From Nissolia schottii (lineage: Eukaryota > Streptophyta > Magnoliopsida > Fabales > Fabaceae), in contig QANU01019038.1 of the NCBI GenBank assembly GCA_003254905.1, positions 199,660 through 263,659 of the forward strand: a stretch of 64,000 nucleotides of DNA, read 5' to 3'. Below, piece by piece: positions 47,521 through 58,111 of the stretch (position 1 is its first letter; each line of letters starts with the position of its first letter). The notes beneath the pieces are model-generated. The model had not been told where the DNA came from. It saw nothing but the letters and a program-made list of their open reading frames with translations, and did no database searches. The translations under genes were made by a program, and so were the position numbers.

Positions 47521-48041
47521 ATGGTTTTTACTGACCGTTGGCATAATCGTTATTGTTATTGCATTATTGATGATTTTTTTTTAGGAAAACCGTCGCGAAC
47601 CACAAAACTGCCTCCAATTAAAACAAAACTACTGCAAAATAGGGTTGATTCATAGTAGTTAACATGAACCACTACGAAACTGCCAGAGAATAAAAATATC
47701 TAATCTTGGCAAATGGCCAGCAAAAAATCGCCGCTATGTTGTGTTTTTTCTGGCCGGGACATTAAGAACTTCAGTATTTTTGTGCGCTCCATATATAATG
47801 ATGACAAGTTGTGAGCTTAAGAAGAAGTGACCCAAATGTATCAAGGCGTATATGGACACGCATGCAGACAGAGGATGCGTAGATAAATTGCAAAGGAAGG
47901 CATAACATGAAAACCTAATATTTTTTTGTCAGATACATAAGGTATAGACAAACAAGAAAGCAACATCCATCGTTAAGTAACTGATTACTTAATCCTAGCA
48001 GCGAGACAAATAATCATTATAATGTCACAGATTTTCAATAA

Positions 48042-48454
48042 GTGATTGCTTAAATATCACACGAGGTATACATATCTCATGGGGTACATATCCCATATTT
48101 ACTTTATGCTACTTAATTGATTTATTTTTGATAATTTTTATAATTAAATTCATCAAATTTTATTATCATTTCATGTTTTACATGATTGTAAAAAATTTAC
48201 ATTGGTCAAATAATTAAAAGAGTCAACTTGTAAGAAATTTAGAAATTTCTGAACCATTTAAGCGTACAATATACCTCGCTACAAATATTGTATTGAAAAG
48301 TATTAATTGATCACATTAAATCATATAATACATTTATATGTCATATTATATCATAAAATAATAATAAAATTTGATGAATTAGTTGTAAAAATTGTCAAAA
48401 ATAAATAAATTAAGTAGCATGGGATATTTCCATAAGGTATTTGAGAAATCATCA
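48042..48454. mobile_element. foldback MITE with long inverted repeats, copy 1
   Basis: Inverted arms of about 110 bp run from GTGATTGCTTAAATA (48042) inward and from TGATGATTTCTCAAATA (complement, 48454) inward. Shared inner words include CTACTTAATT and TAAATTCATCAAATTTTATTA. It is the same family as 53871-54255. Confidence 0.75.
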
Positions 48455-48667
48455 ATATAGTATAATTTAGATAATTTTTCATAGATAATCTATGACTTAA
48501 TATTTTTTACATTTGATCATTAATCCTCATTTTCCAACTAGTTTAATAGTGTAAAATTGCACAATTTCAATCCCTGCATAAGAAACCCGTGTATGTGCTA
48601 TTGTCTAGGGGACCACAATTTCTGTCCATACAAGGCTAGACGTTGAGAAAAGAAGTTAGAACATCGT

Positions 48668-49110
48668 TTTTTTTTTTATAAGTTTCCGATTCAATTTTAT
48701 TACTCAAAATCCGAGAAGGGGAGGATCACCATTACTGATATCTCTAACCCACTGATAGAAAGTCAGCTAGGCAAAACCCTAGAAAAATCCGATGTGACAA
48801 ACCCTTACTTTTTAAGGGAGAAAGCACATCACCCTCCCAAATGAAGGCACCTCAACAAAGTTAAGTTACATCAAGTACCAGTATCCTAGTATCATATCAT
48901 CAATACATCACAAAGGCTCAAAGGCACCACACAAATGAATAGTAGATAATAAACTAACAAGATAAACTTATTTCTATCACAATCCATTCCTGGCCTCTGA
49001 TATGGCTTCTGTGACCTTCTGGACTTTAGAGCCAACTCAATATTGCACCTGTCTTTCTTTGTTAATCAGTAAAAAGTCCACCACGCAACACACTTGAACT
49101 TCGCATCGTT
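48668..49110 (-). mobile_element. probable LINE 3' fragment with poly(A)
   Basis: On the minus strand the segment ends GAGTAATAAAATTGAATCGG followed by AAACTTATAAAAAAAAA (48668-48690), typical of an L1 3' end. Upstream is non-coding GC-richer DNA. The 5' limit is a guess. Confidence 0.4.
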
Positions 49111-50031
49111 TTTCAACCGCTAAGCCTCGCAATTCGTGCCACGAACATCAGTTGTACACCAAACTTGTCATATCTTCTTCATCTTTTTTAATCTCTTGCC
49201 CTCAAACTTTGCTAAAAAAAATCATGCACAGCCACATGCAAATAACAATTTCTACCAAAGTATATTGCTTAGAATATGTTTTCATAGTCATGTTACAAGT
49301 TCTCACACATAAGCCTTTTACAAAAAACCAAACCCTATCATAGCACTATAACCACTTGTACACATATTCGAATCACAAAAATATAGTTGTCCTATTCCAC
49401 TTTAACTTCAGCTCCACTTCAAAATGTTAGATCCCGGCCAAAGCAACCCTTAACTGACCCATATGGCCACATTTCAACCACGTTTATTTCACTCACATAG
49501 TTATTAATTATGAAATGTAGTAATGAATAAAATATTTCATTAAAAACTCGTTAAATCGTATCAAACTGTTGAGGATTATACACCTTGGCCCATATTTATC
49601 CGGGATTAATCTTTCTTGATCAGGTACATCATGCTTTCGGTAAATAAATAAGAAAAATGTTTCACTGCCACACAAAAAAAAAAGCCAGATTTTTTTTATA
49701 TATAAAATAAGGACGGTCTCGGAATGGAATAAAACCATATAGCTCACTTATTAATTCAAATGTTTGTGTGGCTAGATCGTTATAACAAATAAATTCAGTA
49801 AAAAAAGTTTAGTAGCTTGATTTTATTTTATTCTATGTTATTATTAACAAAATATTTGTATAACTTAAACGTAGAGTGGATTGGGAGGTAGTAATAATTA
49901 ACCAGCTAGCTGTCTCATGAATCGATAATTAATTGTGAAATTTTTTTAAATTATAAATGAGTACTGTTTTTAGCATTAGTTATAATGCATTGTATATTTT
50001 GCATGCCTCGTAATCTCTAGGAAACATATTC
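49111..50031. other. intergenic DNA
   Basis: No gene or element end was found. Confidence 0.5.
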
Positions 50032-50047
50032 ATATATTAATATACAC

Positions 50048-50227
50048 TTACCAACGGGGGTTGGTACAAGTGGTAAGCGGCTTGGTATCGCTTAAGTAAA
50101 GTCCCGAGTTCGAGACCTTGTGAACGCAGTTATCTCCGCTGGAAAACTCACCCGCCATAGCCAGGTGCGCGACCCGGATTAGTCAAGGCTAAGTCCTTGG
50201 ATACCGGGCAGACAACCTAAAAAAAAT
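50048..50227 (+). mobile_element. tRNA-derived SINE, 180 bp, 16-bp TSD
   Basis: An exact 16-bp direct repeat ATATATTAATATACAC lies at 50032-50047 and 50228-50243. The head has a Pol III A box (TGGTACAAGTGG) and B box (GAGTTCGAGAC) in tRNA spacing, and the tail is A-rich. A related copy lies inverted in GPAT intron 1. Confidence 0.93.
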
Positions 50228-50243
50228 ATATATTAATATACAC

Positions 50244-50773
50244 GAGCTCCATTTGTCATTGTATAACATGCATTAATTACATACGTACGGTTCACATTCA
50301 TTAATGGTAAGTAACCAAAATACTCAATGTTAGACCTCGATTTTAGGTGTCCAACGTACACCTTCTACCCAATTTTCACACATTAGCGCCCAAGTTGTTG
50401 GAGTTAAGTAATCAATCTTTACCGAATAAACGTGGCGTATAATCCTCTATTCTCCATCGGATATATCCACCCAAATTAAAGCGCTTAGGACATAGAAAAA
50501 GAAAGAAAAAAATAATAAAAAATAAAGACCGAAAAATTAATAATCCAAACGGAGCATACATATGTTACGATTAATTAATGTTAAAGAAACGGGGTGGGTA
50601 GTTGCAAAACCGCTAAACTGTCTTATTGCCACAAAGCATCAGAGACAAGTCAACAACATTGAATAATCCCAATTCCTTAACCTTATATCTCGTACGACAA
50701 AACCCACGTCCGCTCATAATAAGCAGCGAACCATTTCAAAACTAAAAAACGCAGAATTTCGAAAACGAACTAA
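50244..50773 (+). other. upstream region of the acyltransferase gene
   Basis: Non-coding; it must contain the promoter. No TATA box could be assigned with confidence. Confidence 0.4.
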
Positions 50774-53157
50774 ATGGAGTCTGTTATTTCTGAACTTGAA
50801 GGCACGCTACTGAAGGATTCGGACGCAGCGCTGTTCTCTTACTTCATGCTCGTGGCTTTCGAGGCGTCGGGCTTGATCCGTTTCGCGCTGCTGCTGATCC
50901 TGTGGCCGGTGATTCGGTTGCTTAAGCGTGACTTGGGGCTCAAGGTAATGATCTTCGCGGCGGTGGCGGGCGTTCGCGAGAGTGAGATCGAGTCGGTGGC
51001 GAGGGCGGTCCTGCCGAAGTTCTTCATGGACGATCTCGACGCGGAGGCGTGGAGGGTGTTCGGCTCGAAGGAGAGGAGGGTGGCGGTCACGAGGATGCCG
51101 AGGGTCATGGTGGAGAGGTTCGTCAGGGAGCACCTGCGCGCCGATGAGGTGGTTGGGGCCGAGCTGTGCGTTAACAGGTTCGGTTTCGCCACCGGGTTGG
51201 TTCGGGGCCTGGACACGGTTTCTGAGAGGGTTGCTAGGGTTTTTGAGGGAGATTTGCCGCCGGCGTTGGGTTTGGGAAAGCCTGCTGCTACTTCGAGCTG
51301 TAAATCCTTCATGCACCTATGCAAGGTAAGTCACGTTTTTTTTAGTTGTCTGATTGGTGTCCAAGGATTAGCCTTTACTGATTCGGGTCAAGCCGTGTCG
51401 CGCATCTGGATATAGTGGGTGAGTCTCCCAACTGCGTACACGTACAAAGTCTCGAACTCGGGACTTTGCTTAAGCGATACTAAACCTTTTAGTACTTGGA
51501 CCAACCTTAGTTAGTTTTCATACAGTATTATTTATAAAAATTTGAGATTTATTATAATAGAATTCATCGTAAACTTACACTTTTATAATGAAATTTATGT
51601 TAAAATTATTTATTTTAATTGTGGCAAGTTGTACAATAATTTATTGAAACAAAGTTCATATCCAAATAATACAAGGGAGGATATATAAATACATTTTCTT
51701 AATTGGAATTAGTCTCATAATACACTCGCGTCGCACTTATTATTAAATGAAATTTAAATATAATACGCTCTCTCCATGTTAAAATAACGTTATTTAAATC
51801 ACTCAAAAAAATATACATAATACAATTTTAAAAGTGACAAAATATACATTTACACGTTAAATAATCCAAATAACATTTTTTTTTTTCATATGTTGTGAGA
51901 TTTAGAATAACTTTTTGATTAGTTTTAGAATAACTTTACCTCTAAAACAATATATATTAGGAGTTTGAATTCTTAAATTAGTATTTTATAGAGAATTTTA
52001 CCAAACATCCATCTTCCATTTCAAGATTTTCGATGGCAACAGCTAAGAAAAATATTGAGTTCTGCTACACGTCCACCAAAAATCATACACCATACATACA
52101 CCCCGTACTTATATATATAAAATTTGTGTTTTAACTTATGTAATGTTTGTGCACTTATGAAATTAGGTATACACGTAACATTTTTGAAAATATTTTCATA
52201 GGTGTTGACGTCAAATATTTTAAACTTCCCATGCAGGAACAAATGCACCCACCATTTCTGCCAACCCAAAAGCAAGACCACCAGCTGCTCCGCCCAATTC
52301 CCGTGATCTTCCACGACGGCCGCCTTGTGAAGCGGCCAACCCCCTCCACCGCCCTCCTAATCCTCCTATGGATCCCCATAGGCGTCCTGCTAGCCACAAT
52401 CCGCCTCACCCTCGGCTCCCTCCTCCCCTTCTGGGCCATCCCCCACGTGTCGCGCCTCTTCGGCGGCAAGGTCATCGTCAAAGGAAGGCCGCCGCCGCCC
52501 CCCTCCGCCGGAAACCCCGGCGTCCTCTTCGTCTGCTCCCACCGCACCCTCATGGACCCCGTGGTCCTCTCCGCCGTCCTCCAGCGCCAGATCCCCGCGG
52601 TCACGTACTCCATCTCCCGCCTCTCCGAGATCCTGTCCCCGATCCCAACCGTCAGGCTCACGAGGACGCGGCACGTGGACGCCGAGAAGATAAAGCGCGC
52701 GCTCTCCCGAGGCGACCTGGTCGTGTGCCCCGAGGGGACCACGTGCCGCGAACCGTTTCTGTTACGGTTCAGCGCGCTCTTCGCGGAGCTGACCGACCGG
52801 ATAGTGCCGGTCGCCATGAACTACAGGGTCGGGTTCTTCCACGCCACGACCGCGAGGGGGTGGAAGGGCCTGGACCCGATCTTCTTCTTCATGAACCCGA
52901 GGCCCGTCTACGAGGTGACCTTCCTGAACCAGCTGCCGGTGGAGGCCACGTGCTCCTCCGGGAAGAGCCCGCATGACGTGGCGAACTACGTGCAGAGGAT
53001 ACTGGCGGCGACGCTTGGGTTCGAGTGCACGAACTTCACGAGGAGGGACAAGTACAGGGTCTTGGCTGGGAACGATGGATCCGTGTCCACCGCTACTTAT
53101 TCCTTGGTTGATAAGCTAACGAAGGTGGTGAGAACCTTCAAGCCGTTTCTGCAGTAG
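50774..53157 (+). CDS. glycerol-3-phosphate 2-O-acyltransferase, GPAT5/GPAT7 type
   Basis: Two exons, 50774-51325 and 52237-53157, with a 911-bp GT/AG intron, give 490 residues. Land-plant GPATs of this clade are ER membrane enzymes that transfer acyl groups to sn-2 of glycerol-3-phosphate for cutin or suberin. In order: an N-terminal HAD-like region (1-165) with a membrane stretch at about 34-50; a second hydrophobic stretch at about 223-248; acyltransferase blocks HRTLMD (286-291), [18 protein letters not shown] (347-364) and [10 protein letters not shown] (372-381). Phosphatase motif I is ELEGT (7-11) instead of DxDGT, so the HAD region should be inactive. That and overall similarity place it with GPAT5/7, the suberin branch, which make lysophosphatidic acid rather than monoacylglycerol. 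The coding sequence is GC-rich. The intron holds a SINE directly after the donor and a TTTGTGCA repeat before the acceptor. Confidence 0.96.
51336..51508 (-). mobile_element. SINE copy inside GPAT intron 1, antisense
   Basis: On the minus strand it matches the SINE at 50048: GGTTGGTCCAAGTACT (A box damaged), TATCGCTTAAGCAAAGTCCC, GAGTTCGAGACTTTGT (B box), GATGCGCGAC..., then CAGACAACTAAAAAAAA. Its poly(A) end lies only 10 bp past the 5' splice site. No clear TSD was seen. Confidence 0.85.
52066..52188 (+). repeat. TTTGTGCA repeat family, copy D (short form)
   Basis: It starts GCTACACGTCCACCAAAAATC, continues CATACACCCCGTACTTATAT, then AAAATTTGTGTTTTAAC and AATGTTTGTGCACTTATG, and ends ATACACGTAACATTTTTG. 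It lies 48 bp before the splice acceptor of GPAT intron 1. Confidence 0.8.
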
Positions 53158-53321
53158 CATGCATTATTGGGAGGAGTTGTATAATTTAAGTGAATAAGGT
53201 TAATGATTCGATTGTTTTTATTTTTATTGATTTACACTGATTATTCATTTGTTAATTTTGTTTGTTCTAGGGTGGTAGGATGCTTCGTGTTTTGTATCGT
53301 AATGTTCAAATATGGAACGTC

Positions 53322-53505
53322 TACACCTAATTTTATACGCACATACACATGAGTGCACAGACATTATAAACTTATAGATAATATTTTCAATTATACTTAA
53401 TTAAGTGCACAAATATTATAGACATAAAACCACAAACTTTATGTATATAAGTATAGGGTGTGTGTATGGTGTATATTTTTTTGGTGTACGTGTAGCAAGA
53501 CTCTG
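53322..53505 (-). repeat. TTTGTGCA repeat family, copy E
   Basis: This inverted copy, read on the minus strand, starts GCTACACGTACACCAAAAAA, continues CATAAAGTTTGTGG..., AATATTTGTGCACTTAATTA, and ends AAAATTAGGTGTAGACG. It lies 165 bp past the GPAT stop codon. Confidence 0.8.
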
Positions 53506-53870
53506 TAATGTTATGCATCAATTTGTTTTATTTTTTAATGTAGATTGATATCTGTATGGGTTTTCTTGTTTTATTTCCCCCCTTTTGTGAATTATTGACG
53601 GTTTCTTGTAACTAAATGCTGAACAAATTATATGAACGTGGACATTAATTAATTTGTTATCCAGTATCACCTCGTTTATGAAACGAAGGTGTATTCTGGC
53701 GATGATATTGATTAATTTGCTCAAAATAACCTCATTTTTGAGCTAATACAGAGTGTTAAACATATGATAGGTGAAGATTAAACTCGTACCACGTTGTAAA
53801 GACAAGATGTGTTATCACCATGACATATCTCATGGTTATTGAATTAAATAAAGGTTTAATTATGTTTATT

Positions 53871-54255
53871 GGTGGTTTCTCACATATTCTATGAGGTAAA
53901 TATCTTATGTCACTTAATTTATTCACTTCTTATAATTTTAACAACTAAATTCATCAAATTTTGTTATCATTTCATGATCTAATATGATATATGGATGGAT
54001 TATATGATCTAATATGATAAATGAATTTTCAATACAATATTTGTAGAGAGGTGTATCGTAATCTCAAATGGTCCACAAATCTATAAACCTCTTATAAATT
54101 GTCTCTTTTAATGATTTGACTAATGAAAAGTTTATTATGATAATATAAAACATGAAATGGTAACAAAATTTGATGAATTTAATAGTAAAAATTATAAAAA
54201 ATAATTAATAAAGTGGCATAGGGTATTTACCCCATGGGGTATTTAAGAAACCACC
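53871..54255. mobile_element. foldback MITE with long inverted repeats, copy 2
   Basis: Termini GGTGGTTTCT/AGAAACCACC and arms of about 105 bp, containing CACTTAATTTATT, TAAATTCATCAAATTTTGTTA and TCATTTCATG inverted at the other end. TTATGTTT occurs beside each end (53860-53867 and 54256-54263), a probable target duplication with a 3-bp offset on the left. Confidence 0.82.
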
Positions 54256-55414
54256 TTATGTTTTTAGTCTCACATAAATTACGAATTTTGTGTTTTACCC
54301 TTCATAATTTTTTTGTTAGGAATTCACTCCTCATAATTTTTTAAAAGTTTTAGCTCAGATCATTTAGTTGGACCATTAATTGTTGACGTGTCAGTTAACT
54401 TGATCACGTGACAGTCACATGCAATGCACGCGATTACTTAAAATAAAATAAAACCCCTACCACCATGTCAACCCACAACCATCATCATCGCCCTCATCAA
54501 ACTCACCCTCTCTCACACCATCCTTAGCATCTTCACCTCCACTTGTGTGTCGCTCTGCCCTTCACCACCATTGTTGCCTCCCTTCTCCACATATTCCACT
54601 TTTTCCCGCTCCTCTCTCTCACCTTTTTCATCCACCCATGCCACTTATCTCTACTGCTGCTCCTTCTCGACCTCTGTGTCAGCATCGTCACTGCTTCCTC
54701 CACTACTAAAAAACTGTGAATTACTTGTGAAAATTTGCTATCAATTTTTTTTCTTGTAATTAATACCTGCGAATTTTGCTACAAATTTTTGTTTTTGAGC
54801 AAGGCAATAGACATTTTGTTATGAATTACAAAATTCATAGCAAAATTCACAAGTAAGTTTTTCTCCAAAAGTCGAACAATAAATACCTGTGAATTTCGTT
54901 GCAAATTATTTCGTAGATAAAGAATCCGCAAATAATTTTGTAAGGAGTTGGAGAAAAAAATGTCAAAATGTTCAATCAAGACCATTTTCGTAGCTAAATC
55001 AGCACGAAATAGTATTTGCAAGCTTACTTGTGGATTTTTTGTTGCGAATTTAGCTGCGACTTTTGTTTCATGCAGATTTTGCTACGAATTTTCTTGCAAA
55101 CTACTTTGCTGCCAATTTTGTTGCAAAATAATTTTGTTGTGGATTTTCTTGCAAATTTATTTTGTTGCAAATTTTCTTGCAAACTAGTTTGCTGCAAGTT
55201 TTCTTAGGAATTCTCTTTGCCACGGATTTAGCTAGGAGTTTGCGTTGCTGTGCATTTTCTTGCGAATAGTTTGTTGCGGATTTAGCTACAAACATTTTTG
55301 TTGCGAATTTAGCTACGGGTTTGCTTTGTTGTGGATATTCTAGCGAATAGTTTACTGCGAATTTAGCTGCAAATTTTCTTTATTGTAATTTTTCTTGCAA
55401 TTTTATCTGTTGTG

Positions 55415-55605
55415 GAGCACCACCACCATCGCCGCCACCACACCATATTGCCACCGCTATCTCTACCTTTACTACCACTACTACCACCGCGCACCACCAC
55501 CACCATCATCATCATCGTCATCATTATCGTCATCGTCATCATCATCATTATTATCATTATTATTGTTGTTGTTGTTATTATTATTATTATTATTTTCTAT
55601 TTATT
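55415..55605. repeat. graded trinucleotide microsatellite (CAC to CAT to TAT)
   Basis: Runs of CAC/CCA change into CAT/CGT and then into TTA/TGT units. The open frames across it are low-complexity artefacts. Confidence 0.9.
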
Positions 55606-55795
55606 AAGAGTGTAAAAAAGTTATATTAACTATATTATAATTCCACTATTTGTCTCCTTTTTTATTTTTTATATTCCTATCTAGTTGTTTTTCCCCAAAT
55701 TTTAGAACTCATTCCCCAAAACTAATAAAGTCATTCTTTCTTTCTTTTCCCCCATTTTTTTTAACTCTCTTTCTTGTAATGTACATTATAATTAA

Positions 55796-56010
55796 TATTA
55801 GAATATGTAGTTGAAGTAATTGATGATTGTAATAGTTAGCTAGGATTGGATAATGGTTTAGCTAATTTAGCTAATAGTTAGTGGTTGTTAGTGGTTATCA
55901 TTAGCCTCTATATAGGCTGCATCACTTATGATTCTTGTAACTTTTCATTTTATCAAATTCATTCAGTTTCAATTGTCTCTTTTCTCTCTTTGATACCATG
56001 GATTTCAACA
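55796..56010 (+). repeat. 5' LTR of the non-autonomous element
   Basis: It starts TATTAGAATATGTAG and ends GGATTTCAACA. It contains CTATATAGGCTGCATCAC, a TATA-like promoter motif shared with the 3' copy. Confidence 0.9.
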
Positions 56011-56279
56011 TGGTATCAGAGCCTTGGCATCCGCCTTGACCATTCCACTGCACTTATTTTCTTTTTCGTTTTTCTTTTTCTCTTCGTTTTCTTTCATTTT
56101 CTCGCTTCCCAAACACTTTTTCTTTGGATTCTTTTCGTTTCTTTGTTCACTTTCTTTGCTTTTTTTTTTCTCAGAAGAAAACAAACACAAAAGCATTTAT
56201 CATTTCCCTTTCTTTGTTTCATTTTCGAAGTAAAATCTCTTTCTTTTATCATTTCATTTTCCCCTTTCTTTCTCCATTT

Positions 56280-56830
56280 TTTTCCTGCAAAATCTCTCTT
56301 CCCCGGCGGCGATCCGGATCCTCCGCGCTTCCTGACAACACCATGCCACCACTTCGTCGGGTTTTGGAACCACTCTGATAGCCAAAAACTGGAGATCTCC
56401 TGCCATCGCCTGACGATGTGCAGGGACCCGCTGGATCTTCGACTGTGCGCGGTGACCAACGACGGCGAGAGCCTCTACGCTGCTTTTTCGTGGTTCTGGT
56501 TTTTCAGACCTGGTCTCACAAAGTTGAGCTGCTTCTAGAGCTCCTTGTTCACGGCGCGGAGCTGCGCGTTCTCCTAAGGCAGAGATTCAACCTCCTGGAG
56601 TTCCTGCCGCCGCCGTTGCTCCTGTTTGCCGCGAGCGGCGGATCGTTCAGTGGAGCAGAGTAGAAAGCCGGTTCTCCTCGGAAGGTTTGGTACTTTCCTG
56701 TCTTACCAGATTTGGTTCCAGTTTGTTTCTTGTTTCCAGATCTATGTCTCTGCTCTCTCTCGAACTCCGACGACGTTAGCGGCGGCGATCTCAGCTCTGA
56801 AAGTTGGTAAAGATATTAGATCAGATTAAA
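56280..56830 (+). other. GC-rich interior segment of the non-autonomous LTR element
   Basis: Base composition changes from the T-rich leader to a GC-rich tract with words such as GGCGGCGATCCGGATCC and GACGGCGAGAGCCTC. Short frames exist in all three phases but none is continuous or recognisable. It could be a captured host-gene fragment or a remnant of gag. Confidence 0.4.
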
Positions 56831-57897
56831 ATGATGATTGAACATTGGAAAGATCTTGTTGAGTTTTCCTTCTTCTTGTTGCGACAGTGGATACCGATAG
56901 TGGAGTCCACATAATTATGAGAATAGATTTGGGATTTTGGAGTGGCATAATTCACTCACACACCTGCAATCTCTCGGGATTTTGGAGTGGCAAATTGCTG
57001 TTGATTTTGCTTTGCCTATTGTTCAAGAAATTCCTATTGGAATTCATCAGGTTCTGTTGCTGGTTAGTTCAGATTTCCTGTGATGATATTCTGTTGTGAT
57101 GACTTTGCGATTGTCATTGTGATTGATTCTTCATGATCTTCGATTTTGTTTTGTGATTACATAACTCACACTCAATGTCAATTTCTTTCTCCACTGCAAG
57201 CTTCAATTGTGATTAGTTGTAATTTGTTACATGTGTTCGTTGTGGCTCTTTGGTGATTGATCTGGTGTAACATTTTGTCAAGCATTAGATGATGAAATGT
57301 TGTGGATAAACATCATGGAGCTGGTTTTGGTACTATTGGATTCTGGTGGAGAATCTACGTGTGCTTCAGACTTTAGATGGAGACTTTAAGTTTCTAGCTT
57401 TGATTCTGCTTTGCTAGCCTATAAATTTCTGCTTTAATTTGTTAGCCTCGTGTGGGTTTGATTTAGATCATTGTATGACATGGCTAAGCATTGGTTCATA
57501 TTCTTTTAGCCTTATGGCTTTATATTTGCTCTTATCTTGGGTGGTTAAGCATCGAATTTCAGCTTCTGCACTTGATAATTGAGCTTTGTTTGCTTCTGCA
57601 TAGTGGGTGGTTAAGCTTTTGATGTGATGGGACCATTTTCTTTTGCCATGTGTTTTGCCTGTGATGGCATTTGATCATTGTTCCCATGTTGGGACCATTT
57701 GCAACCGGTATCGTTGAGACGTTGGAGGAAGATCGAAGGGGCTTCAGTGAAAGTCGGAGACTTCCAAGAACTAGGAACTTCGGTGGTTGCTGTTGGTTTT
57801 CAATCAGTTAGCATTGCGTTGCTCTTTGATTTTTCTTTGAATCATTGTTTCCAAGCTGGAAATGTTAGTGCACATTGTCCAACTTGTGGGGGGGGGG

Positions 57898-58111
57898 TAT
57901 TAGAATATGTAGTTGAAGTAATTGATAAATGTAATAATTAGTTAGGATTAGCTAATGGTTTAGCTAATTAGCTAATGGTTAGTGGTTGTTAGTGGTTATC
58001 ATTAGTCTATATATAGGCTGCATCACTTGTAATTCTTGTAACTTTGTATTCTATCAAATTCATTCAGTTTCAATTCTCTCTTTTCTTTCTTTGATACCAT
58101 GGATATCAACA
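57898..58111 (+). repeat. 3' LTR of the non-autonomous element
   Basis: It matches the 5' LTR with scattered substitutions and one 1-bp gap near the middle. It ends GGATATCAACA. Confidence 0.9.

Larger units (their letters stand above)
55796..58111 (+). mobile_element. complete non-autonomous LTR retrotransposon (Copia-type, no pol), TSD ATTAA
   Basis: Two LTRs of about 215 bp (55796-56010 and 57898-58111) are roughly nine-tenths identical by eye and are flanked by ATTAA (55791-55795 and 58112-58116). The primer-binding site TGGTATCAGAGCC (56011-56023) follows the 5' LTR directly and is complementary to initiator-Met t[14 protein letters not shown] polypurine tract (57888-57897) precedes the 3' LTR. 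The 1.9-kb interior has no gag, protease, integrase or polymerase motifs, so it depends on other elements. Confidence 0.93.

Noticed and set aside
47590-47766. Right end of the CACTA-like element at 46411
   Set aside because: Subterminal words match in style but no TAGTG terminus or 3-bp TSD could be found, so no full element is claimed.
50057-50130. tRNA gene
   Set aside because: A and B boxes are present but there is no cloverleaf with acceptor stem. The unit has a 180-bp body, an A-rich tail and a 16-bp TSD, so it is a SINE.
55395-55615. Histidine/serine/isoleucine-rich small proteins
   Set aside because: They are translations of a trinucleotide microsatellite in different phases.
55885-56538. 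217-codon frame over the LTR and leader of the non-autonomous element
   Set aside because: It is phenylalanine/leucine/serine-rich translation of T-rich non-coding DNA and begins inside the LTR.
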